Below are positions 23,313 to 36,600 of a stretch of 64,000 nt of DNA, in pieces. The notes under the pieces are model-generated. The model saw nothing but the letters and a program-made list of their open reading frames with translations, was not told where the DNA came from and did not search any database. Made by a program: the position numbers and the translations under genes. Positions within the stretch are counted from its first letter, which is position 1; every line of letters starts with the position of its first letter. The DNA is from Botrytis cinerea B05.10. Lineage: Eukaryota > Ascomycota > Leotiomycetes > Helotiales > Sclerotiniaceae. Location of the stretch: assembly GCF_000143535.2 (NCBI RefSeq), contig NC_037320.1:620001-684000 (forward strand), read 5' to 3'.

Positions 23313-25109
23313 ATGAATAGTCTTTGGCCTGCAGCACGCAGTTCGTGCTTACAGACTTGGGTCACTCTGCAAACATGTAGCACAATTGATGGTTTAGCCT
23401 CGAGGCTTGCTCATGGAGCTATACGACCGTATTCGATATCCTCGGCGCCTTTCCGAAGGAGGGGACCAGGCGCAGGGAAACTAGAAATCGAAAACTGTGG
23501 CTGGCCAGGAGCCTTAGGGTTGCGATGCTCGAAGAGGTTTTATGCATCGAAACGACGGACTTCAAGGATTCCAAAGAATTCGACATTGCCTAGGGAATTG
23601 CCTCCCAAGAAATCATCTCCAAAGGCTACGCTTGGAAAGACAATATATACAAAATACGAGCAACTACCAGCAGACTATGAAGATCAAATGGGTCTTGATT
23701 ATCGAGAGGATCCAATCACAGAGGAGGAAATCCAGGCGATTTTTGGACGTGTAATGGATATAGATTCGGCAGAACGGTTTTTAAAAGTTATACATGGACG
23801 AAGAGTAGCGGGAACGCTACCAGATCCGGACGAGCCTAGTTCCTTAGCATACTGGGAGGAAGTTGCACAGAAAAACGCATTAGCATGGCTGAGGAAGAAT
23901 GTTCCAGTTGATGAGGATGAAAACGCAACATTACGAGCCGAACAAGAACTAGCCGAGATTGAGGGAGATATCGTTACAGATTCTAAAAGAATTGGTACAT
24001 ATGTGCCTAATGTTGGAGGCGGTGTGACGAGAGGGGGAAGAATCAATCTCAATATGTACAAGCCAAATGACCTAAAGGTGCCAGCAGAAGAGAAAACAAG
24101 TGTATATGGTGATAGTGGATTAGATGCCATTAGGAAAGCCAACCAAGCAAAAGCTGCCGCTCTAGAGAAAAAGAAGAAGGAAGAAGAGTCAAACCAAGCA
24201 GATAAGATGCGATATAACACTGGCACATTAGATCACGTCAAACCAAGATCACGAGTAGAACTTCGTCGAAAAGGTGAACATCCTTGGCTCAAACATTTTG
24301 AGAAAAAAGCTCAAGAAACTGTCCCTGAGGTCATTCCCGAATTCTCTGCTTTCACTCGTCTTTGGCCTTCGGCTCTAGTTGTTCTCTTAACAGTTGGTGT
24401 CTCGTGTACATTGGCACATTTCTACATACCTCCTCTCCGAGCCTCTCGCATGTTTCCAGATATTCCACCCGCAGTTGTCACAGTCTCTGCACTCATCCTG
24501 GCTAACACTATGGTACTCTTCCTTTGGCGCGTGCCGCCTTGTTGGACAATGCTCAACAAATACTTTATGATTATCCCTGCCTATCCTCGAGCATTGTCAA
24601 TGATCGGAGGTGTCTTTTCACATCAAGCCTTCACTCATTTTCTCCCAAATATGGTCTTTCTTGCCATCTTTGGAGTTGATCTCCATGATGAAGTTGGTCG
24701 CGCTAATTTCCTCTCTCTATATTTCTCGATAGGCGCTGCATGTTCTTTTGCTTCAATGGCAGGGTGGGTATGGAAAAGTGCTTTTATTTCATCAGGTCTC
24801 GGTGCTTCAGGCGCGGTATGTGGTGTTATGGCGGCAGATTTATGGTATAAAAGAGATAAGGGTATTAGCTTTTTTGAGCTTACTCCATCGATTCCCGCAT
24901 GGGTAGTACTGGGAATGCTGTTTGGGTCGGAAGTTTTCGCCTGGAGGAGAGCGAGCAGTGCTGCGATGAAACAAACCTTGGATTATCAATCGCATATCAC
25001 GGGATATATCGGGGGCATGGCTGGTGCAGAGGTGATTAGATGGAGAGATAGGATTAGGAAGAGACAGGCTGAGGAGAGAAAGATGCAGATTGAAGGGGTG
25101 ATGAAGTGA
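23313..25109 (+). CDS. PCP1: Mitochondrial rhomboid protease, Pcp1/Rbd1 type
   Basis: A single exon of 598 residues. Rhomboids are intramembrane serine proteases; yeast Pcp1 in the inner membrane cleaves Mgm1 and cytochrome c peroxidase and so controls mitochondrial fusion. The N-terminal ~60 residues are Arg/Ser-rich and nearly free of acidic residues, as in a mitochondrial targeting sequence. A long, charged matrix/linker region (about 70-345) precedes at least six hydrophobic segments from about 350. The catalytic serine is S499 in GLGASGAVCG; the catalytic histidine is H561 in YQSHITGYIGG, the family's HxxGxxxG helix; the HFLPNM motif near 446 carries the conserved His and Asn. The usual 'AHLGG' reads SHITG here. 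The linker is longer than in yeast Pcp1 and contains a Lys/Glu-rich coiled-coil-like stretch (about 275-300). Confidence 0.9.
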   Translation: MNSLWPAARSSCLQTWVTLQTCSTIDGLASRLAHGAIRPYSISSAPFRRRGPGAGKLEIENCGWPGALGLRCSKRFYASKRRTSRIPKNSTLPRELPPKKSSPKATLGKTIYTKYEQLPADYEDQMGLDYREDPITEEEIQAIFGRVMDIDSAERFLKVIHGRRVAGTLPDPDEPSSLAYWEEVAQKNALAWLRKNVPVDEDENATLRAEQELAEIEGDIVTDSKRIGTYVPNVGGGVTRGGRINLNMYKPNDLKVPAEEKTSVYGDSGLDAIRKANQAKAAALEKKKKEEESNQADKMRYNTGTLDHVKPRSRVELRRKGEHPWLKHFEKKAQETVPEVIPEFSAFTRLWPSALVVLLTVGVSCTLAHFYIPPLRASRMFPDIPPAVVTVSALILANTMVLFLWRVPPCWTMLNKYFMIIPAYPRALSMIGGVFSHQAFTHFLPNMVFLAIFGVDLHDEVGRANFLSLYFSIGAACSFASMAGWVWKSAFISSGLGASGAVCGVMAADLWYKRDKGISFFELTPSIPAWVVLGMLFGSEVFAWRRASSAAMKQTLDYQSHITGYIGGMAGAEVIRWRDRIRKRQAEERKMQIEGVMK

Positions 25110-27600
25110 TGATTGAGAGAGTGGGGGGTACAATGTAAGATGTTGAAATGTAATTTCATTCGAAAACCGGCTTGAGATGGTTCTTCGAAAATATTTGGAA
25201 GAGAAGCAAACCTCATAAAGTATAGATTGGGTAATAGAGGAATGTATATATGATCGCAAAACAGAATCCGCAACTCTACCCTCTCAATACTTCATTGTCA
25301 AGGGTAACTGAGCTGAGATACGATGTAGTGAGAACGAAGTCAGGTTCTGCGTATGCATATTCACATCCGCAGCACAATCCCCCCGAGAGCTTTGGGTTCT
25401 GAATCTTGTTCATAGACTAAAACATACATTTTCCCAAATCCTCCTCCGGAAATTCGTCGTGAGATCTATTTGGAGAAAATCAATTTTCGGTTTTCGAATC
25501 ACAGATTTTATAGGTGATTTTATCCTCAGAATGCCCCTAAGCATGGTTACAAACTTGGTGAACTAGGTGTCCGCTGGTCCAGAAACTCCGTTTCCACATA
25601 ATATTGATATTCGTGGCAAGAGAAACAAACCTCTCAATAGCTCGCCGTAGCTCCTAGTAAAATGCTACCGTCCTTTTAAAATCGAGATGAAAGTACAAGT
25701 CTGCTGCTACTCTAACAGTACAAAATAATGTCAAGATAATACTGTGAATGCAGTTCTCCAAGAATAAATGGTTTCCGAGGCAAACAAGTTTTAAGAGAAC
25801 CGAATATGTATAAACTTGCCCCATCAATGAATCAAAAAATCGGAATGACAAATGGAAACTGATTCTGCGTAAAAACAAGGTGAAGAGAGTCACAAAAATT
25901 CTTGATTTATTTTCATGAAGCTTTCAATGCAGTATGGCTGCAAATGTAAGAAGCCAGACGAAGCGGCTGACGAGATTTTACGTGTGGTCTTCAGGGTCAC
26001 ATTGATGGTGACGTTGTGATTGTGCTAGGCCTAAAGGAGTAGGTGGGCTAGGTTGATGACTAAGATTTTCTTTCACGTTTGATGTCTAGAAAGGAAGGGA
26101 CGAGGAAAGGGCAACAGAAGAGGCGGGAATAGGAAAGGAGTAAAGAGACAAGAATAGATGGATGGTATGATATGATGATTCCTGACATATTTCCCAAGTC
26201 GGCAACTGTGTATTGGATCTTTCGTAGGGTTAAGGGAAAACATGATCTCGGGACAGAGGGGAAAGAAAGAAGGTGTGTCCTAAAGATTGGGCTCGTAATA
26301 TATATTGTAAGATGTGGAAACCTCATCTGGTGAGTCTGATAAACCTTTCATATGGAGATACTGCACTGGTGTGGATGATGAGGCTTGCGTTCGGAAGGTG
26401 AATGCCATGAGGTCTTCATTGGTAAGTTTGATAGACACTTTTATCACAATGTTGGTTTTAGCGAGGAGTGCTTCGTTTGTAATTTGGATGAACGAATGAG
26501 AAGTTACTTGGTGATGGATGTCTGCATCAGCCACCAATGCATTCGAATGGCTCAGTTAAGCTCGGTGTCGTATTGCAGGCAGGCTGCATATGGCGAGGCT
26601 GTTTGTTTGTTGTTCGTTTCGGGTTGGTAGGGAGAGTTCCAGTAAATACATGGATCTGATAATTCGATGATCCTATGTTGGGTTTCTTGGTTTTATCTTT
26701 TTCCTTTGTTGGAATGAGATGCTGCAGTTGGTGTCGCGGCCATCATACCGAGTGAGGCATCCACTGGTTCTTCTTTGTATTAGAGTTGGATGTCGAATAT
26801 GATAATCAAGTGGTTTATCATATAGAAGGAATGAAGCTGTCTCGAGGAGTGTGTCTTTGAATCTTGACTAAAAAAATAGCTTGTCAGATTTGCCGGGCTA
26901 CTGTTGAGCCCAAGCTTGTGAATGATAAGACACAGCTTCCTTTTGCTCAATAACCTCTGCTTCTTAGAAAGCTTTAGCTGATTGAACTCGAAGAGAAAGT
27001 AGGAGAGGTGAGCGGCTACAGACAGAAGTATGTCAGATAGAGATTAAAATCGACTCGTACACTCGCATCCAGGTGAGTATGCTATGATTGGCGCGAGGAT
27101 GCATAAAATGATTCGAATAATTGAGTATGTATGATACCGTACTCGAATGGACACCCACCCAAGCAGGAAACTTACCGGGTGGGTAGTAAGCTCTTCAAAG
27201 TTGAGAGGCGTGATGGACGAAATAAGTCAGTAAAGCGCGAAACAAAGCTTCCTAAACAAGCCTCATTTATTGATAGGTATTGGGTACTTAGATACCCAAA
27301 CCACCGTTTGATTATCGAATTCTCATTGGAAGATCGAAAAGGGATATGGGTACTTGTGCCGTGCAATGCAGATTTTGTTGTTATTTTGGTTTCGCGCTAG
27401 TGGGGCGGGGGATGTTGAGACTTCCCCTCCATCTTCCAATGATTCTTTTCACTTCAACTTTCAATTTCTATAAAAATCGATTTTGTCTTCAGATTCTTTT
27501 GATTGAACTTGTGTAGTAACTTCTTCACACTTTCTTCTACCGTTGGAATAATTACTTCTCTACATTGTTCCAGCTTCTATACTACATCCTATCAGTCGCC
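25110..27600. other. Intergenic region upstream of the giant DUF3638 gene
   Basis: About 2.5 kb with no supported gene. The right edge is a typical fungal promoter: a pyrimidine-rich stretch (about 27421-27467) and a TATA-like element just before the DUF3638 start codon. The rest shows no repeat or recognisable coding feature. Confidence 0.5.
27468..27477 (+). promoter_or_regulatory. TATA-like element of the DUF3638 gene
   Basis: CTATAAAAAT lies about 130 bases upstream of the start codon and directly after a CT-rich stretch, the usual arrangement in fungal promoters. Confidence 0.4.
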
Positions 27601-30600
27601 ATGGCGACAACGAATTCCATTATGGAATCGTTGGTCAGCCATATCGTTCTCCCTCCCCGGCTCCCAGGGAAGGATGATAGAAACGAAGGATTGGAAAGTG
27701 CTATTGTTGACCATTTCATCGTGGCCTCCAGGGCGATGAGAAGCATCACGAGGGACAAAATGTCTGAGAATTGGGATTGGATCCGTCGATCACTGGAAAC
27801 GGCGAAATTGTTGAATGCTAGAGGAAGACTGTCAAGAGATACGCTCTTGTCTGAATTTCAATCTCTCCAGAAAAATGTCTGTTTGATTCTCAATATTGCG
27901 GAGCAGAACGCAGGTCTACTCATTTATCGGTATGTCTCAAGCTCTCACAATAACAATCTTCGTCAAAACTCTACTTACTAAATCGATCTGAAAGTTGTGA
28001 GGAGCGCATAGTCTTCGAGTCTTTCGAGACATCGGCATCCGCACAGGATGTTATGGCTGCCGAGAATGCCTTAGAATGGAGTTTCCCTGGGTATACAGTC
28101 GATATCCCTTTGTCAACATTCAGCGAACCAACCTTTTTGAAAGAGCTGGCAATTTTCTTAGAGCAATCCAGCACTGAATCAATCAAACGATTTGCTGCAA
28201 GAACATCTAAGGCTGGTTCTCTCGTCATCGAGGAACGCGACACGGCTTCGTGCGCCCTTATATCTCAAATGCTCATGACGCTATTGGAAGGGAATGGGCG
28301 TAGAATATATCCTAAAATTCTGAAGAAGCGCATTCGAGACGATGTACTATGGTTCAATGCTGCGAAGCCATGGAGACGAAATCCCCTTTACCTCGTATTG
28401 CGAGTTGCCATACAAAGACAACTATACTCAATGTCAGATTCTGGCCGGACACAGTACAAATTCATGAGGTGTCTAGCTATGGCACAGCTTCTTGAATTTC
28501 ATATGTACAATATTAGCCTCGAATCGCTATCATACTTGAAAGTCAAACTATGTCGACGCCTTGCCAAGCTTGAAAATGATGATGTCAGATCATCAAGTTC
28601 TCTGGGAGCTGTGTACGAACACACCTTCAAGGCTTTGCGACCCAGTTTCCAAAAAGCAATTCAGCGGGCCTCAGAACGAATTGAATCAGAGTGGCTAGCA
28701 TTCAAGCGGTCTAATCAACGACCAATCATGACACTTCCAAAACGCGCTGCGGATCGTGATTTGTACTTAACACTCCCCAAGAGTGGCGGTTATCTACAGC
28801 GCATCATGAACGAGGCTCTTCGTCCACCTCAACAGTCTTACAACTCCGTAAAGAAAGTTGATGTATCTGCAGCTGCTACCAGGAAGATTGGGAATTTTGG
28901 AGATCGATATATTACTCTTTGCGACATGGAAATTGGCATTGAGTTGAAACATTATTTTCCATCTGCCACCAATCTCGAAAATCAATCACAATGCAGGGAG
29001 ATCTCACGAGAAATACATAGATACCTCAAGAAATCCGAAGACGCTTATTCTATTAATTCCGAAGAACGTTCCATAATGTTGTTGAGCATTATGGAGCTTT
29101 GGATGTCTATGGATATCTTTGTATGTGTTCTCTTTCCATTGCTTAAGAATTTTCATCCTTTCTTCAAGCCCGAGATGATGGATGTTTTGCAACTATCTCT
29201 GTATAAAGACATGTGTAGACTACAAAAAGTTCAGATGTATATACAAGATCGCTGCAGAGCTGCGATCGGTAACGGACATAGAACCATATTCGAGGATCCA
29301 ACACAAGGATGCTTTGCCGACCGCTACTTTAACGAGTCTGATGAAGCTTCAAAGCTGCAAGAGCTTCTTGAAGCTATAGAGCTTGACGCTGAGCAATCGC
29401 GCCAGGAAAAAGTAGCAGATTGGTTGAATCTGAGTCAAAAGTATGACAATCTTATCAAAATGATCAACGAGAGCACCTGCATATACACAATCGATGGTCA
29501 CAGCCCAAATTGTCCAAAATGCTTGATGGAGGAGCGGGCCAAGTTCTTTAAGATCCAGGTGAGAAGAATCCCGACTGCGATATGTTTCGTCTTTGGATTT
29601 AGTAATCCATAGGAGGCTGATTATTAATCAAACCATAGGTATACGAGCACCCTTTACCTTCAGACCCCATTCAAAAAAGGGCAGTAATCTTCGAGCTGTC
29701 TTGCCCATTGGCATTTTCGAATTATCGAGATACAACCTGGAAAGTCTTGATCGCGTTGGCTTTTCCATCAAATCAAGCTGTTTTCCCGGAACCTAGGGTA
29801 AGCTCTATCCACAAAGTCTCCAATCAAATGCGTCATATCGTGGGTGAACAACACTAATTGTGCTCCAGGTTCTTTTGAAAAATTATCCAGGACTTTCGAG
29901 ATACATGAAGAACACAGAGAGTGGGATCTCATTAGGATCGACTAGAAAAATATTTCACAATACTCAGTTAGTTAGCTCTTCAGCAGCACACAAAAACTCG
30001 GACCGTAATCACTAACCGATAAATCTTAGTTATCGCACCGTTATATTCCCTGTTGGCATTGATGATGTGTGTCCCTCCAATACCCTGAGATTATCCTACT
30101 ACGATTTTCGTTCTCAGCGATGGCCAAGCCGAGATTTTCAAAATCAAAAACCGTCATTTTCGCATCATTTCAAATTCATTTTGCCCCAAACGTCGCCGTT
30201 CTCGATGCTTATGCAAAATCTTTCTGTTAGTACGGATGGTATTTCGTCATACGAAGTCATTGCCAGTCAATCAAAATGTCCTAGAGGCCTCAATGTTCAC
30301 GAGTTTATGGCCTACCAAGCACTGATCTCGGGCAAGACACGCCGCCTTACACAATTGTTGATAGAGCTTGGTTCTCAGAATTTAAACTTCAGTACCGAAT
30401 CAATGGCTGTCTTGGTTTCGCGTTTGATACTCGAAGTTGGGCCTAACAACGATGGTGACTCTTTGCGTGTCATTCATAAATCATTTCGAGATAACAATTT
30501 CTGTTCTAGGATGTTGGAGCAATTGGACCGGAGACTGAAAAATATCAGGACAAACTATCGCGAAAATTATTCCATGCAGACGATATTGACCATATTATTA

Positions 30601-33600
30601 CGCATCAAGCAGCTGGCGGCACCCATCATCGTCAAACTAGCCTCCGAGGTACTCGAAACCGCTCGGTCAATTACTTCATCTTGGGTGAAGATTCTTAGAG
30701 AAGAAATCAGGCAAGCAGGTGATTCTGATGCTGCTTCCAGATGCCAATCATACTGTTTGTGGGCTGCTCTTCTCTGCCGACGAACACTTTTCGATTACGA
30801 CAACAAAATATTACAACCTGCTGCACTTCGTTGCTTTATTGAATGCTCAATTACGCTACAAGACAACCTTTCCAATGACCCTGCGCTGGCCCCACCAGGG
30901 CTCAAGAATGCTATCATTCAAGACCTGAAAGCTGTTTATCGCATGAGACATGTTTTACGTGAATCTCTAATTGCTAGTCCTGAATCCTTACTACAAGCAG
31001 TAGGTATTGTATGGCCATTACCAGAAGGAAGCCAGCCGCGTGTATCATCATCTTTGGCTTTCGATTGTCCTGAAAAGTGGTGGGTCTATGCGAAAGTTAG
31101 TGGCTCGTCTATCATGAAAGAACAGACATTGAGTTTCCATCTATTCTATGGCTACCTCTTGATAGACGGCCAACCGCTTGGGATGCTCCCTTCCGAGTAT
31201 AGAGCTTCCGCTATTCTTCGAGACCTCTTTGGTGATATCAACCTTCTCACCTTTCCTTCTTCATTGCCCGGCTCTCAGTTCCAATTAACAAATGATCAAT
31301 TCGGCCATACAGTCCATCTTGGTTCCCGTGACGGAAAAGTGGTTGTGCGAGCCTGTTCGGGAAAAACCATTCTGGAACTCGTACCCAGCAGTGTATTTTA
31401 CACCGATAACAATTTTGATTTACCAATACCCCTAGTGCTTGATTGTATTCAGTAAGTTACTTGACGTTACAAGCGAGAATTTACTAAAACTAACACAAAT
31501 AAGTTGGCTCGACTTAACTACAGGGATTATCGAAATTCGGCAGAAGCCGCATGTTTGGAAGTTCAAAGATGCCAACTGGCGCCTGAATGTTCGAACTCGC
31601 AAAGCTTGGCGTCGTTCTTCCTGTTTAGTTGATCCATTTAGCACAACATTCAAACGTGTTCACAGGATCCTTGAATATTTTGAGCAGCCGGGCCACTTGA
31701 CCGTTTACCAGCCGGCGAGAAACAATCTCACCGTTGAGCTCAAACGTCTTTCCTTATCTTTTACGGTTAATCACAAAAAGTATCTTGCATCGTCACAGCT
31801 ACATGCAGAAATAGACGCGGATCAGGATTGTGGAACTTGGTATGGACTACGAAGTAAGATTGTACTGCGCGATACTATCAATCCACGAGTGCGTAGTATT
31901 CTCGTACCAATGCCTGGTAATGATCCCAACAGTATAAAATCTCGATGCCATGGAATACATGTTCAAGTACACATCGAAAACATTGGAGAATATGGTCGTT
32001 TCTTTGTCAATGATACCTTGGGGCGCATCGATTGTTCAGCCGAGCCTTGGCAGCTTTACACCAAAGCTTTACTGCATAGCATGACATCTTTCCTTCTACC
32101 AGATATCCTGACCAAGCGTACAGGGACAGAGGAGGCTGTTGCGTGTTTAACATCCGGTCTTTACCAGCCTTGGATACCTCTCAACCTAACATCGCGCTTG
32201 TGTCTTTTGAAAATTGCGAGGCTTAGCCCAGACAGGGGGTACTACCCGGAAGATGGGAAATCTATGCAGAAAGTAGGATGGAATGATAAGTGGACAACCA
32301 CCATTCAATACGACGGCTACGAGTCGATAGTTCAAGAAATAATTGACAAAAGTGACGATTTAGAAAGATTTTCCCATGAAAAATCACAAGAAATTTTAGA
32401 GCCGAAGAGAATTCGACAACAACACCTTGTTAATCGAAGTTATACCCGCTTGAGACTTTTCAAGCGCCACGATGGATTTCTTGAGAATCAAATAATCGCT
32501 CAAGATCTTGTGTATGATTCAAGAGACAAGTACTGTGCTAGTCAAAGGCGCAAGAATGTCTTAGAATGTGTTGATCAAATCATACAATGGCCTCAAAAAA
32601 CACATGCCTTAGCAGATTTGGCCGGGATGCTGCAGAGATACCCTAATATAAATGGCTTCCACGCAGAACCCGAGAAAGTTCTCTTGTCGGATCGTTTAGA
32701 TGTTGATTTTGGTGCATCATTCGGCCCATTATATCAGTTCTGTCGAAAAGCTTCTGTCAACGACAAGTTTCGACTCCAATTCCAATTTTCTTTGATGTCA
32801 TTTCGAGACGATATCGAAATGGATTTGGTTAGGGTATTGCTGGCGTGCTCTGTATTGAAAGACTTGAAAAAGTTGAATCCACCAGACTATCTCAATTATG
32901 CTCACTTCCGTCCAAATCAAACTCCGCATCTTGCATACATCATACAATTGCTAAAGCCGTGCCGTATAGCCTACCCGCAAGACTTCCGTGATACTTTTGA
33001 AGGATTCAAATTGCACGCAAAACAGCGCAAGAATCTAGAACGTCAAAAATATCAGTACGAAACCCAGACAGATACTGATTGCGAGCTATTTGCGAAGTTT
33101 TTACTTGCTCAATGGCCGTGCCCAGAACCTTCCATTGTCAATTTTTCGACTCCTGTACATATAGATATCGCCAAAGCTATGAGAATTATCCGCCCGGATT
33201 GGGAAAGAATCTTCCAGAATATAGAGCTCTCCAAGTATCTCGAGCAAGTTCAAAAATTACTTTTTCGAGCTTACAGTGGAACCAATTTTCAGCTGCCTAA
33301 TATGGAGATTCAAAAACAATTAGTGTATGCATCAAGAGTCCGTGGCAGTGAATTTCCTATGACGCCGAAAGATTTAATGCGAATGCCATGCAAGGTCATG
33401 ATAGCATCGACGATAGTAGCTCCGTCTAATATACCGGCCGAGACATCGAGTCACAATGGTCACATAATCTCTCAAGAAGCGTCTCTTCTCGAGCGCATCG
33501 TTTTAAGTAAGTCAAAATGGAAATTGAAGTTTCTCTTAGTCAATATCCATGATAAACACATGGACTGGTACTGATTTTAGTCACCTTAGAACTCATGAGC

Positions 33601-36600
33601 AATGAATCCTCGTTGGTACGCCAAAAATATGGACAGGGACTGCTGCAAAGCCTGTCATCATTCAAATTATTTGAGCAAATTCAGAAAAGCAGTGGAAAGA
33701 ATGTCGACCGTCTAAAGCTTTCCAGTGATATAGAAAAGACTAGAAGCGCGATAAGAGAAATCTTCAAGGAGATTTGTCGATCATTTGACAGCCCGAGTGC
33801 TGCATGGTTACGACCAGGAGGCTTGTACCCATGCGTTTCAACCATTACACTGCTTGAAAATCTACGTTCTATCTCAAGCAAAGAAGTTAAGTTTGGGAGT
33901 GGCATGAGAGAGACTTTGATCAATTATGCTTTACATATTACAGAACTTCAAAGATTCCTGAGAATTGAAGAAGCATTTTTAAAAGGTGATCAACAACGCT
34001 TGATTGAAGAACAGAATAATCCAGGCCATTCAAATTGGCAGCCAATCGAAGAGCCTGATTGGCTTTTAATCGAGGTGGAAGCGAATGTTCTTATTCGTCC
34101 TGATCAAGTTGACGTAGCCAGAGCTACGATTTCTCCAAAATCTAACTCAAATTCTGTTTTACAGATGAACATGGGACAAGGAAAGACGTCGATTATTGTA
34201 CCTATGGTGGCGTGTAAGCTAGCCAATGCCGAGCGCCTCGTGCGAATCATTGTGCCGAAACCATTATTGATGCCAACGGCGCAATTGTTACAAGCACGTC
34301 TCGGATCTCTTTTAGGTAGAAGCGTCCTCCACGTACCATTTTCAAGAAAGACTCCTACAGATACAGTGAAGAGGTATTTCAATTTGCACAAGGTGGCCCT
34401 TGAAAACTCAGGCATCGCTATTGCTTTGCCGGAACATATCCTTTCATTCCGATTATCTGGGCTTCAACGTCTTTCTGATGGTCATATAAATGAGGGAAAA
34501 TCGATGGTAAAGGTACAGCAATGGTTAAATAATCGTTGCCGAGATGTGATGGATGAAAGCGATCAGATTCTTTCATTACGCACACAGCTGATATATCCGA
34601 GTGGTGCTCAGAACTCGGTTGACAATTATCCTCACCGTTGGGAGACGGCCCAAGCTTTGCTGGCTCTTGTAGAAGGGCATCTATACAATCTCGAGAAAGA
34701 TTATCCTCATAGTATCGAAGTTGTTCGAAGAGATTGTGGGGGCTACCCTATGCCATTTTTCCTCCGAAAGGATGTCGAGGAGGAGCTGCTAAATCGACTT
34801 GTTGCTGATATATGTACTGGGCGAACTTCAATTCTGGATATGTCCCGTTGCTCAAAATTGGATCGTATAGCCATTAGGGATTTTATAACAAAGCCCAAGG
34901 TTAGCACAGGTGTATCCAAGGTTGTGAAAGGTATATTTTCGGATAAACCCGCAATGAAACGCAATCTCTTAAACGTTCGCGGTCTCTTAGTACACCGAAT
35001 ATTGTTGTTAGCTCTGAAAAAGAGGTGGCACGTACAGTATGGTCTTCACCCCGATAGAGACCCTATTGCCGTTCCGTTCCATGGCAAAGGTGTACCCTCA
35101 GATCAAGCTGAATGGGGTCATCCAGACGTCGCAATACTTCTTACTTGTTTAGCATTTTACTACGATGGATTAAATAACAAGCAATTGCACCAAGCCCTCG
35201 AGCATGTTCTCAAATCAGACGATCCGGCCTCGATATATGATCAGTGGTCTATGAGCTGTTCTGTGCTGCCTGATACGTTGCGGGATTGGAACAGCATTAA
35301 TCTTGAAGATGAACAACAAATGCTTGAGCTATGGACCCATTTCAATCAATCTCCAGTAATCATCGACTACTACTGTAACAATTTCGTATTTCCGGCACAT
35401 GCCAAATCCTTCAGTCTCAAACTACAAGCTAGCGGCTGGGAGATTCCTCTATCGTCAGCGGACAATCTAAATTCCATTACGACAGGATTTAGTGGCACAA
35501 ATGATAATAGAAACTTACTACCGCTCAATCTTAAGCAGCAGGACTTAGAGGGACTTGCCCACACCAACTCTGAGGTACTTACCTACTTGCTTCAGCACAG
35601 AAACCGGCGATATGTAGTTGCGGCTGACGAACGAGGCCGCCATCTCTCTGAGATTGACTTATTGCGTAAGATCTCAAAATTGGGCATCCGAGTGCTTATA
35701 GATGCTGGAGCCCAGATCCTTGAGTTGAGTAATGAGTTGCTTGCAAGATCATGGCTTGAGATCGACACACAAGCACAAGCTGCTGTTTACTTTGACGAAG
35801 CAGGAAAGCCGATGGTGGTCTATAGAAAGTACAGACCGGTGCCGTTGTCAGCTTCACCATATTCCGATGACTTAAGAGAGGTTGTTGTTTATCTTGATGA
35901 AGCCCATTGTCGTGGAATTGACTTAAAAATGCCTGCTAATGCCTGTGGAGCGCTAACCTTAAGTGAGTTTATAGTTTTAGCAGGTAATGGCGATGATGCT
36001 AATTTTTAACAGGTCTCGGACAAAGCAAAGATCATACTGTACAGGCAGCAATGAGACTGAGACAACTCGCAACTACTCAATCTGTTATATTCTTCGCACC
36101 ACCTGAGGTCAATCAGAGTATATTGGACTGTGTTAAAAAGATCCATGGTAATTACCTGGACTCGTACGACGTCATTTGTTGGCTTCTGGAGCAGACATGC
36201 GTAGGCATAGAGCTCATGCAGCCACTTTATTATTCTCAAGGCATTGATTATTGCCGTAGAGTTCAAGCTGCTGCTGATAATGTAGATTTTCTCACTAACG
36301 CGGACCAGCGAGAGCAGTATCTAGACACCCTCAGGCAAAAGGAGCAGCTTTCTTTACATCAACTTTACGGAATTAAAACCAAAACTAAGACTGTAATTGG
36401 TGCTAGCGAATTGAAGTCCCAGACAGCTAGTTTTGTCAAAGAGCTCAACGCAATGCGGAGAAGCTTTCGAGATACTGGCGATGCTGTTCATCATACTGCT
36501 CTACAAGAAGTCGAACAAGAGAGAGAAGTTGCCTACGAAGTCGAAACTGTGCGTGAGGCTCAGAAACCTATCCATTATGCCGCTTGGTCATTCCCTGGTC

